Assembly (NCBI RefSeq): GCF_049803835.1
Contig: NZ_JBNAGK010000004.1
Coordinates: 1 to 64,000, forward strand
Reading direction: 5' to 3'
DNA from: Pacificoceanicola sp049803835
Lineage (GTDB): Bacteria > Pseudomonadota > Alphaproteobacteria > Rhodobacterales > Rhodobacteraceae
DNA length: 64,000 nucleotides
The notes below the pieces were generated by a model. The model was not told the origin of the DNA. It searched no databases and saw only the letters and a program-made list of their open reading frames with translations. This document shows positions 33,797-42,768 of the stretch, one piece after another; positions within the stretch are counted from its first letter, which is position 1; every line of letters starts with the position of its first letter. Both the position numbers and the translations under genes were made by a program.

Positions 33797-34150
33797 TCAC
33801 ACTGGCAATGCCGCCAATGCGACGCGTCGCCCCTCGCTCAGAAGGATGTTGTAGGTCCGGCAGGCAGAGGGAGAGTTCATCACTTCGACCCCCAGCCCCG
33901 CCGCCTCCAGTTCGGTCCGCAACTCCGCAGGCAGGTGAAAGATCTCGGCGCCCGTGCCGACGAACAGCACGTCCACCCGCCCCGCCAGGTCGAGCAGCGC
34001 AGCCGTATCGGACAGCCCGTCCCAAGCCATCGCGCCGCCCCCGGCCATCAGCATCGGGCCGGAATGCACCTGACCCTGCACCCGGAAATACCCGGGACCA
34101 TAGCCATCCACCGGCACCGCATCGGTAAAGGGTATCTCGTTGATCCGCAT
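33797..34150 (-). CDS. Mth938-like domain protein (DUF498, NDUFAF3-like)
   Basis: 117 residues: the family markers are YGPGYFRVQGQVHSGPMLM, the central LFVGTGAEIFHLP and the C-terminal MNSPSACRTYNILLSEGRRV. The mitochondrial relative NDUFAF3 is a complex I assembly factor; bacterial function is unproven. Gene order secF-TauE-Mth938-ccmA fits a long minus-strand transcription unit from yajC. A squalene/phytoene-synthase-like NDUFAF6 relative is also in this window (3254-4027). Confidence 0.88.
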   Translation of the reverse strand: MRINEIPFTDAVPVDGYGPGYFRVQGQVHSGPMLMAGGGAMAWDGLSDTAALLDLAGRVDVLFVGTGAEIFHLPAELRTELEAAGLGVEVMNSPSACRTYNILLSEGRRVALAALPV

Positions 34151-34160
34151 GGAGGCCCTT

Positions 34161-34913
34161 CTAACCCCAGAGCGGCAGGCCCGACAAGGCCGACAATCCG
34201 ATCAGCGTATAGGCAACCGCCCGATAGGGTTTTTCCAGCGCTGGTCTGAACATCCACCCACCGAGCCAGTTTCCCGCCATGCAGGGTAGCGCGATACCGA
34301 GGCCGATCAGCGTCGCCCCGCTTTCCCAGCGCCCGAACAACCCCATGCCGAGAATGATCATCACGTCGAAGGCAAACAGGAAATACAGCGTCGTCGCCCG
34401 GATCACTGCCGCTTCCAGCGGGCGGGCCATGTAGAACAGGATCACCGGCGGCCCCGGCAACCCGGCGACACCGCCGAGGAACCCCGCCGCACCGCCGATC
34501 CCCAGCACCATGCGCCGCGTCACCGCTCCGGGATAGCGCAGGCCGCCGGCCAGCACCGCCAGCATCCCCAGCGCAAGAACGCTCACCGCGTAGCGGAACA
34601 CCTCCGGCGCCACCAGCGTCAACACGCCAAGCCCCACCGGCAGCATGACCGCTGTGCCCAGCAGCAACCGCCAGAGGTCGCCCTGTTCCACTTTCGGCCA
34701 GGCCTTTCGCAAAATCGGCAAGGGGCCGATCAGGTCCATGAAGGTCAGGGCGAGGATCGACTGGAACGGCGTCAGGACCTGCGCCGCGAAGGGCAGAAAG
34801 ACAAGGGCTGTCCCGAAGCCTGCAAAGCCCCGGACCAGCCCGCCCAGAAACGCCGCGAAGACGATCCAGCCGAGGCCCTCGGTAGCGAGGACCCCGGCGA
34901 TGATGTCAGGCAT
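34161..34913 (-). CDS. TauE/SafE family transporter
   Basis: 250 residues, about eight membrane helices in two halves. The LVRGFAGFGTALVFLP segment and LPGPPVILFYMARP are typical of the sulfite-exporter TauE/SafE family, which moves organosulfur compounds or other anions. The substrate is undefined. The start overlaps the end of secF by 8 bp, so it is co-translated with secDF, although no functional link is known. Confidence 0.88.
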   Translation of the reverse strand: MPDIIAGVLATEGLGWIVFAAFLGGLVRGFAGFGTALVFLPFAAQVLTPFQSILALTFMDLIGPLPILRKAWPKVEQGDLWRLLLGTAVMLPVGLGVLTLVAPEVFRYAVSVLALGMLAVLAGGLRYPGAVTRRMVLGIGGAAGFLGGVAGLPGPPVILFYMARPLEAAVIRATTLYFLFAFDVMIILGMGLFGRWESGATLIGLGIALPCMAGNWLGGWMFRPALEKPYRAVAYTLIGLSALSGLPLWG

Positions 34914-35880
34914 CCACGTCGCCGAATTGGGTGCCCGTGGTTCCGCTCGGCTTGGACCAGTCGCGCTTGGTTCCGAGCAGCAGGACCACGTTCTTCGCCA
35001 CGTAGACCGACGAATAGGTGCCGACCACGACGCCGAGGGTCATGGCAAAGACGAAGCCCCGGATCACGTCCCCGCCCAGCACCAGCAGCGCGATCAGTGC
35101 AATCAGCGTGGTGCCGGAGGTCATCACCGTGCGGCTCAGCGTCTCGTTCACCGAAAGGTTGCACAGGTCCCGCAGCGGCGTGGACTTGAACTTGATCAGG
35201 TTCTCGCGGAGCCGGTCGAAGACCACCACGGTATCGTTGATCGAATAGCCGAGAATGGTCAGCAGTGCCGCGATGATCGACAGGTCGAACTTGATCTGGA
35301 ACAGCGCAAAAATGCCGATGGTGATGGCGATGTCGTGGATCAGCGCCACGACGGCCCCGAGCGCAAACTGCCATTCGAACCGCAGCCAGATGTAGACCAC
35401 GATGGCGAGGCTCGCCGCGCCGATCGCCATGACGGCGGACCAGATCAACTCGCCGGACACCTTGGGACCGACGGATTCGACGGAGGTGAAGGCGATGCTC
35501 GGGTCAGCGGTCTGCAGCGCCGTCTCGATGGAGCGGATCACTTCCGGTGTGATCGCCTCCTCGCCGTCCTGTGCCTCGACGCGGATCATCGCGACGTTCT
35601 TGTCCGGCCCGAAGGTCGGATCGAAGACCTCTGTTATCAGCATGTCGCCGAGCCCCAGAGGCTGGATCGCCTGACGGTACGCGCCCACGTCAACCGGCTG
35701 CGGGCTCTCGGTGCGGATCGTGGTGCCACCCCGGAAGTCGATGCCGAAGTTCAGCCCCATGAAGATCGTCAGCAGGATCGAGGCGACAACGACCGCGATG
35801 GAGCCGCCGAAGGTCACCGACTGCCAGCGGAAAAAGTCGATTTCCGTGTGGTCGGGGACGAGTTTCAGTCTGAATGCCAT
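34906..35880 (-). CDS. secF: Protein translocase subunit SecF
   Basis: 324 residues, six membrane helices with a large first periplasmic loop. Signatures: GLNFGIDFRGGTTI near the N-terminus and, later, TILGYSINDTVVVFDRLREN, the RND-type membrane core. It acts with SecD to drive late export steps by proton motive force. It lies 10 bp downstream of secD. Confidence 0.97.
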   Translation of the reverse strand: MAFRLKLVPDHTEIDFFRWQSVTFGGSIAVVVASILLTIFMGLNFGIDFRGGTTIRTESPQPVDVGAYRQAIQPLGLGDMLITEVFDPTFGPDKNVAMIRVEAQDGEEAITPEVIRSIETALQTADPSIAFTSVESVGPKVSGELIWSAVMAIGAASLAIVVYIWLRFEWQFALGAVVALIHDIAITIGIFALFQIKFDLSIIAALLTILGYSINDTVVVFDRLRENLIKFKSTPLRDLCNLSVNETLSRTVMTSGTTLIALIALLVLGGDVIRGFVFAMTLGVVVGTYSSVYVAKNVVLLLGTKRDWSKPSGTTGTQFGDVDA

Positions 35881-35890
35881 GGTCTTCCCC

Positions 35891-37552
35891 TCAGATCTCG
35901 ATGCTGCGCGGACGCTTGCGCTCGAACCACATCACGATGAACAGCCGCGTCACGTAGATCGCGGTGAACACCGAAGTGACGATGCCGATCATCAGCACGA
36001 CCGCAAAGCCGCGCACCGGGCCGGAACCCAGCATGAACAGGATCGCCGCCCCGAAGAAGGTGGTGATGTTGGCGTCGACAATCGCCGACATGGCGCGGTC
36101 GTAGCCCAGTTCGATTGCCCTCGCCGGGCCCTTGGCGGTGCGCGCTTCCTCGCGGATGCGTTCGAAGACCAGCACGTTGGCGTCGACCGCCATGCCGATG
36201 GTCAGCACGATGCCCGCGATGCCCGGCAACGTCAGCGTCGCACCGATCAGCGAGAGGATCGCGATGATGAGCAGCATGTTGAAGGTCAGCGCGACCGATG
36301 CCACGAAACCGAAGAAGCCGTAACTGGCGATGACGAAGAGCACCACCGCGACCATGGCGACCGTGGCCGCCACCTTGCCCGCGTCGATGCTGTCCTGCCC
36401 CAGTTCCGGCCCGATGGTCCGTTCTTCCAGGAAATTCATCCCCGCCGGCAACGCCCCGGCCCGCAGCAGAACCGCGAGGTTGGTGCTTTCCTCGATGGTG
36501 AAATTGCCTGTGATGATGCCGGACCCGCCCGCGATATGGCTCTGGATGACCGGCGCGGAGATGACCTCGCCGTCGAGCACGATGGCGAAGGGCGAGCCGA
36601 TGTTGTCGGCGGTGTAGTCGCCGAACTTGCGCGCGCCTGCCGGGTTGAAGCGGAAGTTGACCGCCGGGCGGCCGTTCTGGTCGAAGGACGGCTGCGCGTC
36701 CACCAGTTCCTCGCCGGTCACCACCGGCGCCTGTTCGAGGATCGCGTAGGTCCCCTCGCGGTCCAGGTACGGCAGGATCTCGTTGCCGACACCCGGCGCG
36801 GTGTCCGGGTTGTCGGTGCTGCCGACGACCGGCTGGAAGGTCAGCTGGGCCGTGGTGCCGATGATGTCCTTGAGCTCCTGCGCGGAGCCGATGCCCGGCA
36901 CCTGGATCAGGATGCGGTCCTCGCCCTGGCGCTGGATCGTCGGCTCGCGGGTGCCGACTTCGTCGATACGGCGACGAATGATTTCAAGGCTTTGCTGCAT
37001 GGTCCGCTCGTCGGTGGCCAGTTGCTCGGCCTCCGAAAGCGTCACCACGATCTGATCGCCCTCGGCACGCACCTGGATGTCGGTGGAGCCCGCGCCGGTC
37101 AGCGAGACCACCGGCTGGGCCAGCCCGCGCACCAGTTCCAGCGCCCGCGGCATGCCCGCGGGTTCGGAGATGCGCACGCGCAGCTCGCCCGGCTCGGAAG
37201 GCAGCAGGCGGATGGTGCCGACGGTCTCGCGTTCCGGGCGCAGCACGTCGCGCACGTCGGGCCAGAGCGCCTCCATCCGGGCGGCGTAGACGTCGGCCAC
37301 CTTGACCTCGGCGAGCAGATGCGCACCGCCGCGCAGATCGAGACCGAGGTTGACGAGACCCGACGGCAGGAAATCCGGCCACTGCGCCGCAAGCCCCTGA
37401 TTTTCCTCGGTGTCCGCGCCCTTCTCGATGGCCGCCACAGCATCGTTATGCTGTTCGACCCGGGTGTAGAAGGCGTTGGGTAGCGACAGCACGATACCGA
37501 GCGCAAGCACCGCCCAGATCAGCACGCGCTTCCATGTTTCGATCTGCAACAT
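35891..37552 (-). CDS. secD: Protein translocase subunit SecD
   Basis: 553 residues with six membrane helices, one N-terminal and five C-terminal. Signatures: LVNLGLDLRGGAHLL (D1-type) at about 60-75, RRIDEVGTREPTIQRQG, and in the membrane core TLPGIAGIVLTIGMAVDANVLVFERIREE. Together with SecF and YajC it forms the SecDF-YajC complex. It lies 6 bp after yajC. Confidence 0.97.
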   Translation of the reverse strand: MLQIETWKRVLIWAVLALGIVLSLPNAFYTRVEQHNDAVAAIEKGADTEENQGLAAQWPDFLPSGLVNLGLDLRGGAHLLAEVKVADVYAARMEALWPDVRDVLRPERETVGTIRLLPSEPGELRVRISEPAGMPRALELVRGLAQPVVSLTGAGSTDIQVRAEGDQIVVTLSEAEQLATDERTMQQSLEIIRRRIDEVGTREPTIQRQGEDRILIQVPGIGSAQELKDIIGTTAQLTFQPVVGSTDNPDTAPGVGNEILPYLDREGTYAILEQAPVVTGEELVDAQPSFDQNGRPAVNFRFNPAGARKFGDYTADNIGSPFAIVLDGEVISAPVIQSHIAGGSGIITGNFTIEESTNLAVLLRAGALPAGMNFLEERTIGPELGQDSIDAGKVAATVAMVAVVLFVIASYGFFGFVASVALTFNMLLIIAILSLIGATLTLPGIAGIVLTIGMAVDANVLVFERIREEARTAKGPARAIELGYDRAMSAIVDANITTFFGAAILFMLGSGPVRGFAVVLMIGIVTSVFTAIYVTRLFIVMWFERKRPRSIEI

Positions 37553-37558
37553 CAGGGA

Positions 37559-37846
37559 TCAGCTCTCTGCCGGTTCGGTCTTAGAGAGCACCTGCGCAAT
37601 CGTCGCGCGGACCACGCGGACCTTCACGCCTTCGGCAATTTCCACTTCGATTTCATTGCCTTCCTTGACCTTCGACACCTTGCCGATGAGGCCGCCCTGG
37701 GTCACCACCTGGTCGCCCCGGCGCAGCGCCTCGACCATCTTCTGGTGTTCCTTCATCTTCTTCTGCTGCGGCCGGATCAGCAGGAAATACATGATCGCAA
37801 AGATCAAAATCAGCGGAAGAAACTGGCCAAGCTGTGCGGGGTCCAT
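37559..37846 (-). CDS. yajC: Preprotein translocase subunit YajC
   Basis: 95 residues: one membrane helix (FLPLILIFAIMYFLLIRPQQKK) followed by a basic stretch and the conserved MVEALRRGDQVVTQGGLIGKV. The ATG at 37846 is used because an upstream start at 37879 would add 11 polar residues before the helix. It heads the secDF operon and its promoter must lie in the 472-bp gap upstream, which holds two GTACGA motifs. Confidence 0.96.
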   Translation of the reverse strand: MDPAQLGQFLPLILIFAIMYFLLIRPQQKKMKEHQKMVEALRRGDQVVTQGGLIGKVSKVKEGNEIEVEIAEGVKVRVVRATIAQVLSKTEPAES

Positions 37847-38027
37847 CGGGATGCTCCTGTCATTCTCATGGCGGGGCACCCGCCGGATTTTTGATTGCGC
37901 GGAACCTATGCGCGGCGGGGGCGGGATGCAAGGCGACGGTCCTGCGTCACTGTCAACAAAAGCAGCGTCCGGTGGCGTTAACGCACAGTCCCGCCCCCCG
38001 GATCAGCCCCGCAAGGGGTGTGAAGCC

Positions 38028-38067
38028 CGAAGTTCGGTACAAAAAGGGCCGATTTTCGTGCAGATTA
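38028..38067 (-). promoter_or_regulatory. GTACGA-N13-TCGTAC motif, copy C (diverged)
   Basis: On the minus strand the core reads GCACGA-N13-TTGTAC, one mismatch per half-site, with matching flanks (AATCTG before, ACC after). Same spacing as copies A and B. Confidence 0.4.
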
Positions 38068-38069
38068 CC

Positions 38070-38094
38070 CCCCGCCGGGAGGGCTCCGGCGGGG
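38070..38094. terminator. Hairpin between motif copies C and B
   Basis: CCCCGCCGG and CCGGCGGGG form a perfect 9-bp stem around a 7-nt loop. There is no T-run, so it may be structural or regulatory rather than a terminator. Confidence 0.35.
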
Positions 38095-38102
38095 GCGATT
38101 TT

Positions 38103-38142
38103 GGCGTTTGGTACGATTCGGGCCGAGTTTCGTACAGATTTG
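38103..38142 (-). promoter_or_regulatory. GTACGA-N13-TCGTAC motif, copy B
   Basis: In reverse orientation this is nearly the same 40-bp sequence as copy A at 16405-16444; only the 4 central bases differ. The perfect inverted half-sites are kept. It lies 177 bp upstream of the gene at 38319. Confidence 0.5.
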
Positions 38143-38318
38143 CCCTGGCGCAGGCTCCGGCCCCGAAAATTCCGGTTAATTTCGGTTTATTTTGGTTAAC
38201 GAGGCGAAGACAGGCAATCAGAACGGGCTGAAATTTTCGAGAAGCATCTTTCCCGTCGGTTGTGTCACACTTTTTGCCACCACCTTTAACCAGAGATTTT
38301 CCAAAAGGGAGCCATTGC

Positions 38319-39038
38319 ATGATTGACGATATTCTCGACACCGACATGAAACCTCTTGGCAAGGAAGCCTGGGGGCGCGTCTTGTCTCCTGTGAACAAGG
38401 CAGACCTGTTCAAAGACTCCGGGGCACCTGCCCGGCACGTGCGGGGCATCCACCCGCCCGCCGGGATTGACCACATGCGGCTGAAGACAACGGATGTATT
38501 CCGGATACCCGGCATGGGAGAATTCGACGTCGACTTTTCCGGGTTCTTCAAAGTCATCCGTAGCGATCCAAGCACAGAAGACTGGAAGACCGCGACCGTT
38601 TACGTCAACTTTCTGGAACTCAAACTTTTCGGAGAACATGACCAGCTCGGGGAGATTTCCGTTGATCTCAATCCCAATGTCGTCAGCGCCGGAAACACCT
38701 TTCCCGGAAGGCGCGAAACGGTTGCTTGCCGGATCAACGTCGCGGCCCGCTTCCACGTCGAGCGTCTCGGGAAGACGTTCTTCAACAAGACGCCCATCCA
38801 GTTGATGAACGAAGACGTGCAGGGCATACCCACCATCGGCGAAGGCGGCCAGGCGCATGTCGCGTCCCTCCCGCTTTACGATTGGGAGCGTCCCAACGGT
38901 GAGTTGTTTGGCTATGTCGAAGAGCTGAATTATCAGGTACTGGATTACGCCCGGGAATTGGAAGTCGAAACCATGCGTGAGGCAACGAAGATGAGTGAAT
39001 TCAAAGCACTCTCTGCCGAACGCGGGCTTCGGATGTAG
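38319..39038 (+). CDS. Unrecognised protein, about 239 residues
   Basis: No signal peptide or membrane helix. A charged N-terminus (DDILDTDMKPLGKEAWGRV) leads to a beta-rich body: RLKTTDVFRIPGMGEFDVDFSGFF, TATVYVNFLELKLFGEHD, EISVDLNP and CRINVAARFHVERLG, ending in a helical tail (DYARELEVETMREATKM). The pattern faintly recalls DUF6073 proteins of actinobacteria, from memory and not verified. The ATG at 38319 follows AAAAGGGAG. It has its own promoter region with the GTACGA motifs and no operon partners. Confidence 0.65.
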   Translation: MIDDILDTDMKPLGKEAWGRVLSPVNKADLFKDSGAPARHVRGIHPPAGIDHMRLKTTDVFRIPGMGEFDVDFSGFFKVIRSDPSTEDWKTATVYVNFLELKLFGEHDQLGEISVDLNPNVVSAGNTFPGRRETVACRINVAARFHVERLGKTFFNKTPIQLMNEDVQGIPTIGEGGQAHVASLPLYDWERPNGELFGYVEELNYQVLDYARELEVETMREATKMSEFKALSAERGLRM

Positions 39039-39293
39039 ACCGCGGGATAACCCGAAACCGGCTGCGGCAGCGGTCCGGACGATCGCGGCACGGCGGAGCG
39101 CCCGCAGATGGGACCGATCGCCGTTGGCCGTCTGGTCGCCGCCCTTTCGGAACTGTCCGGTTTCAAATCCGCGACTGGCAGGCCTCCATCGGCTTCGATC
39201 CGGACAATCCCTCCTCTGAAACCGACCCAACCCCTTGACCCGCCACCCCTTTCCGGGGTTTCCTGACCCACGGGGGACGAGCCGGCGAAGGGG

Positions 39294-39932
39294 ATGACCG
39301 GCATGAGAGCAGTTTTAGTCTTGCTGGGCCTTCTCGCCCTGCCCGCCCATGCGCAGAGCGTCGGGCGGATCACCTCGGCCAGTCAGCCCGACGGCGGCCA
39401 TTGCTCCGGCACGCTCATCTCCCCCGACCTCGTGCTAACCGCCGCGCATTGTGTGGCGAAAGCCGAGGGGGCCGGAATCCGGGTGCTGGAGGGGCAGGTC
39501 TTTGTCCTGCCGGAGGTGGGCGTTTCGGCCATCGGGCGTGTCGTGCTGCATCCGGGCATTCGCCCCCTCGGCACGCGGCTGAGCCCCGGGCAGGACATGG
39601 CGCTGGCGATGCTGGACAGCCCTCTGGACGCCGCGCCTGTGGCGCTGGCGGAGGCCGGACCGGGCGGGCCGCTGAGTTTCGTCAGTTACCGGCGCGAGGC
39701 CCCGGAGGCGCAGGTGCGGCAGGATTTCTGTTACGGCTCGGAGGCGCTGCCGTTCTGGCGGCTGGGCTGCCGGGTCACATCGGGGCAATCGGGCGGCGCG
39801 GTGCTGAGCGGCGAGGCGCTGGTCGCGGTGATCGTGGCGCGGCAGGGCGGGCTGGCGCTGGCGCTGCCGGTGGACGACTGGGTGATGGCGGCGCCGGAGG
39901 CGGTTGGCGCGGCCGAGGTGGAGAAGCCGTAA
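39294..39932 (+). CDS. Trypsin-like serine protease, exported
   Basis: 212 residues with signal peptide MTGMRAVLVLLGLLALPAHA. The S1 catalytic triad is complete: H52 in LTAAHCV, D101 in GQDMALAML and S166 in SGQSGGAVLSG. A Cys pair (C37 and C53) matches the common S1 disulfide around the catalytic His. The domain is compact, with no PDZ module. An ATG at 39303 is an equally possible start. It stands alone upstream of serS; the substrate is unknown. Export of a protease two genes before the fibre-like array may or may not be meaningful. Confidence 0.88.
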   Translation: MTGMRAVLVLLGLLALPAHAQSVGRITSASQPDGGHCSGTLISPDLVLTAAHCVAKAEGAGIRVLEGQVFVLPEVGVSAIGRVVLHPGIRPLGTRLSPGQDMALAMLDSPLDAAPVALAEAGPGGPLSFVSYRREAPEAQVRQDFCYGSEALPFWRLGCRVTSGQSGGAVLSGEALVAVIVARQGGLALALPVDDWVMAAPEAVGAAEVEKP

Positions 39933-40015
39933 GAGCCGGTCTACACTCCTTTACCAAGATCGGGCATAAGGCCTCCGACTCAGGTCTTTCTCAACCGTGT
40001 TATCAGGAGGATACG

Positions 40016-41308
40016 ATGCACGACATCCGCACCATCCGCGACAATCCCGCCGCTTTCGACGCGGCGATGGCCCGCCGTGGGATGGAGGCGCAGTCGCCGT
40101 CTATTCTCGCACTGGACGAGGCCCGCCGCGCCGCGATCCAGACCGCCGAGACCGCGCAGGCGGAGCAGAACCGCGCCGCGAAGGATGTCGGCAAGGCGAA
40201 GGCCAGCGGCGACGAGGCGGAGTTCGAGCGGCTGCGCGGCATCGTGGCTGCGAAGAAGGCCGAAGTTGCGGAGATGCAGGCGAAGGCGAAGGCGCTGGAT
40301 GCCGAGCTGACGAACGTGCTGATGACGCTGCCGAACGTGATGCATCGCGATGTGCCGGATGGCGCGGATGAGACCGGCAACGTGGAGATCCGCCGGTGGG
40401 GCGAGCCGCGCAGCTTCGATTTCGCGCCGCGCGAGCATTACCAGCTGGCGGCGGTGCAGGACGGGCTCGATTTCGAGACGGCGGCGAAGCTGTCCGGCTC
40501 GCGTTTCGTCGTGCTGGGCGGCGGCGTGGCGCGGCTGCACCGGGCGCTGGCGCAGTTCATGCTCGACACGCATGTGGGCGAGCACGGGCTGCGGGAGACC
40601 TGGACACCGGTGCTGGTCAAGGAAGAGATGATGCTCGGCACGGGCCAGTTGCCGAAGTTCGGCGAGGATTCCTATCAGACCACCAATGGCTGGTGGCTGG
40701 TGCCGACGGCGGAGGTGACGCTGACGAACATCGTGCATGGCGAGACGGTGGAGGAGGTCAGCCTGCCCCGCCGCTATGTCGCGCACACCCAGTGTTTCCG
40801 CTCGGAGGCGGGCAGCGCGGGCAAGGACACCGCCGGGATGCTGCGCCAGCACCAGTTCGAGAAGGTCGAGATGGTCTCGGTTGTGCATCCGGACTGTTCG
40901 ATGGAAGAGCATGACCGGATGACCGGCTGCGCCGAGGCCATCCTGCAGAAGCTGGGGCTGCCGTACCGGACGGTGGTGCTGTGCTCGGGCGACATCGGCT
41001 TTGGCGCGGTGAAGACCCATGACATCGAGGTCTGGCTGCCGGGGCAGAACACCTATCGCGAGATCTCCTCGGTCTCGACCTGCGGCGATTTCCAGGCGCG
41101 GCGGATGAACGCGCGGTTCAAGCCGGTGGATGGTGGCAAACCGCAGTTTGTCCACACGCTGAACGGCTCCGGCCTTGCGGTCGGGCGCTGCCTGATCGCG
41201 GTGCTGGAGAACGGCCAGAACGCCGATGGCTCGGTCACCCTGCCCGAGGCGCTGCATCCCTGGCTCGGGGGCAAGACCACGCTGACCGCGGAGGGCGTGC
41301 TGGCATGA
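40016..41308 (+). CDS. serS: Seryl-tRNA synthetase
   Basis: 430 residues, class II synthetase. An N-terminal two-helix coiled-coil arm (about 25-105, rich in Ala, Glu and Lys) binds the long arm of tRNA-Ser. The core has motif 2 TQCFRSEAGSAGKDTAGMLRQHQFEKVE and motif 3 near the end, LNGSGLAVGR. The ATG at 40016 follows CAGGAGG; the longer open frame upstream is spurious. The stop overlaps the next start (ATGA at 41305). Confidence 0.97.
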   Translation: MHDIRTIRDNPAAFDAAMARRGMEAQSPSILALDEARRAAIQTAETAQAEQNRAAKDVGKAKASGDEAEFERLRGIVAAKKAEVAEMQAKAKALDAELTNVLMTLPNVMHRDVPDGADETGNVEIRRWGEPRSFDFAPREHYQLAAVQDGLDFETAAKLSGSRFVVLGGGVARLHRALAQFMLDTHVGEHGLRETWTPVLVKEEMMLGTGQLPKFGEDSYQTTNGWWLVPTAEVTLTNIVHGETVEEVSLPRRYVAHTQCFRSEAGSAGKDTAGMLRQHQFEKVEMVSVVHPDCSMEEHDRMTGCAEAILQKLGLPYRTVVLCSGDIGFGAVKTHDIEVWLPGQNTYREISSVSTCGDFQARRMNARFKPVDGGKPQFVHTLNGSGLAVGRCLIAVLENGQNADGSVTLPEALHPWLGGKTTLTAEGVLA

Positions 41309-42006
41309 CGCGCCTCTGGGCGATCCTGTGCTTCCTGGCAGCGGTGGCCTTTGCCGCCTCGCCGCTGCTCGCGCCCGGCTTCAACGGCTATGAAGCCGGG
41401 CAGTTCCCCGTCCTGATCGAGGAGCCGCCGGTGCAGCCGGCGGGCTATGCCTTCTCGATCTGGGGGCTGATCTTTGCCTGGCTGGTGATCGGGACCGGTT
41501 TCGGCATGGTCCGGCGCAGCGACGATCCGGACTGGACCCCGGCCCGCCTGCCGCTCTTCGTCAGCCTCGCGGTCGGCATCAACTGGCTGCCCGTGGCCTC
41601 CGTCTACCCGGTCGCGGCGACCGTCATGATCTTCGTCATGCTCGCGGGCGCGCTCGTCGCGGTCTTCCGCACCGGAGACACCGACCGCTGGCTGCAGCAG
41701 GCGCCGGTGGCGATCTATGCCGGCTGGCTGACGGCGGCGGCCTGCGTCGGGCTCGGCGTGGTGCTTGGCGGCTATGGCTGGTTGCCGCCGACCCCGGCGG
41801 CGCTGGTCTCGCTGGCGCTGGCGCTGGTGATCGCGGTGGTGGTGCAGTACCGCCTGCACCGGGCCCCGGAATACGGCATCACGGTGATCTGGGCGCTGGT
41901 CGGGGTGATCGTGGCGAACTCCTCGCCGCTCAACGCGGCGGTGGCCGGGCTCGCAGCGCTGGGGATCGTGACGATCCTGGGGCTGCGGGGCACCGACACG
42001 GAATAG
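41305..42006 (+). CDS. TspO/MBR-like tryptophan-rich membrane protein
   Basis: 233 residues, about seven hydrophobic segments. Its marker is PAGYAFSIWGLIFAWLVIG, seen in the long group of proteins annotated as tryptophan-rich sensory proteins; it is longer than classic TspO (about 160) and has fewer tryptophans. The function is unproven; ligand binding or transport are possible. The start overlaps the serS stop by 4 bp, so its expression is coupled to a housekeeping gene. Confidence 0.65.
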   Translation: MTRLWAILCFLAAVAFAASPLLAPGFNGYEAGQFPVLIEEPPVQPAGYAFSIWGLIFAWLVIGTGFGMVRRSDDPDWTPARLPLFVSLAVGINWLPVASVYPVAATVMIFVMLAGALVAVFRTGDTDRWLQQAPVAIYAGWLTAAACVGLGVVLGGYGWLPPTPAALVSLALALVIAVVVQYRLHRAPEYGITVIWALVGVIVANSSPLNAAVAGLAALGIVTILGLRGTDTE

Positions 42007-42149
42007 GGCGCACGCAAAAGGGGACCCTGGTGTGACGCCGTCCCGTCCAGACCGCGCCCGCCCCGCTGCGAATACCAATTGCCAGCCGCTTCCCCTTCGC
42101 TCTAGGCTGCCCGCGGCCGATTTCCCCGAAACCCTTTGAAGGTCCCGCC

Positions 42150-42482
42150 ATGTTCCACCGCCCGCTGTCCGCGCTTGTCCTGAGCACCCTGCCCTTCGCC
42201 AGCCTCGCCGATGTCACCGGCACCTACTACGTGCAGGGCCGCAATGCCGATGGCTCCGCCTATGATGGTCGGCTGACGCTGATGCAGCAAGGCGATACCG
42301 TGGCGGCGGACTGGCTCGTGGGTGGCACCGCCTATTCCGGCTATGGCCCGCTCGAAGGCCGGGTGCTGACGATCAACTGGGCGCCCGGACAGGCGCCTGT
42401 GGTCTATGTCACCATGCCGGACGGCACGCTGCACGGCACCTGGGCCGACGGGCTGGCGCTGGAGAAGGCGACGCCGGAGTAA
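42150..42482 (+). CDS. Small exported protein of unknown function
   Basis: 110 residues. Signal peptide MFHRPLSALVLSTLPFASLA, then a beta-rich domain: GTYYVQGRNADGSAYDGRLTLMQQGDTV, WLVGGTAYSGYGPLEGRVLTINW and VTMPDGTLHGTWADG. The alternating G/Y/T strands resemble small barrel proteins that report on compound uptake, but no family name can be given. It is the last gene before the array and is not related to it in sequence. Confidence 0.65.
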   Translation: MFHRPLSALVLSTLPFASLADVTGTYYVQGRNADGSAYDGRLTLMQQGDTVAADWLVGGTAYSGYGPLEGRVLTINWAPGQAPVVYVTMPDGTLHGTWADGLALEKATPE

Positions 42483-42646
42483 GACCCGGGGCGCGTTCGG
42501 CGCCTGCGCTGGCACGCTCTGTCTTAGCGGCAATGGCGTCCGTCCGGGCGCGGATCATGCCTCCGGGCGCCTTGTGAAGACCGCGACCACGCGCCCCGCA
42601 CCTTCCCCGGCCGCACAGATTTTCAAACGACGCCACGGATTCCGTC

Positions 42647-42674
42647 TTAACAATTTTCCGAATGCCTGTACCGT
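42647..42674 (+). promoter_or_regulatory. Candidate promoter of array gene 1
   Basis: TTAACA (42647-42652), 16-nt spacer, TACCGT (42669-42674), about 95 bp before the ATG. The match to sigma-70 consensus is moderate and unverified. Confidence 0.3.
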
Positions 42675-42768
42675 TTTTCTTCGCCCACCCGGTGAATTTC
42701 GGCGGGAGAGCGCAACGTGCCGGGCGGACACGTCCGGATTCCCGACCTGTCTTGCTTCGGAACATACC

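Larger units (their letters stand above)
37847..38318. other. 472-bp divergent promoter region
   Basis: Lies between yajC (minus) and the unrecognised gene at 38319 (plus). It contains motif copies C (38028-38067) and B (38103-38142) of the GTACGA element with a 9-bp-stem hairpin between them. The rest is A+T-rich around 38165-38200 (GGTTAATTTCGG...GGTTAAC) and carries no gene. Confidence 0.6.

Noticed and set aside
38176..38200. A CtrA box (TTAA-N7-TTAA) before the gene at 38319
   Set aside because: The two TTAA sequences are 20 bp apart, not the required spacing.
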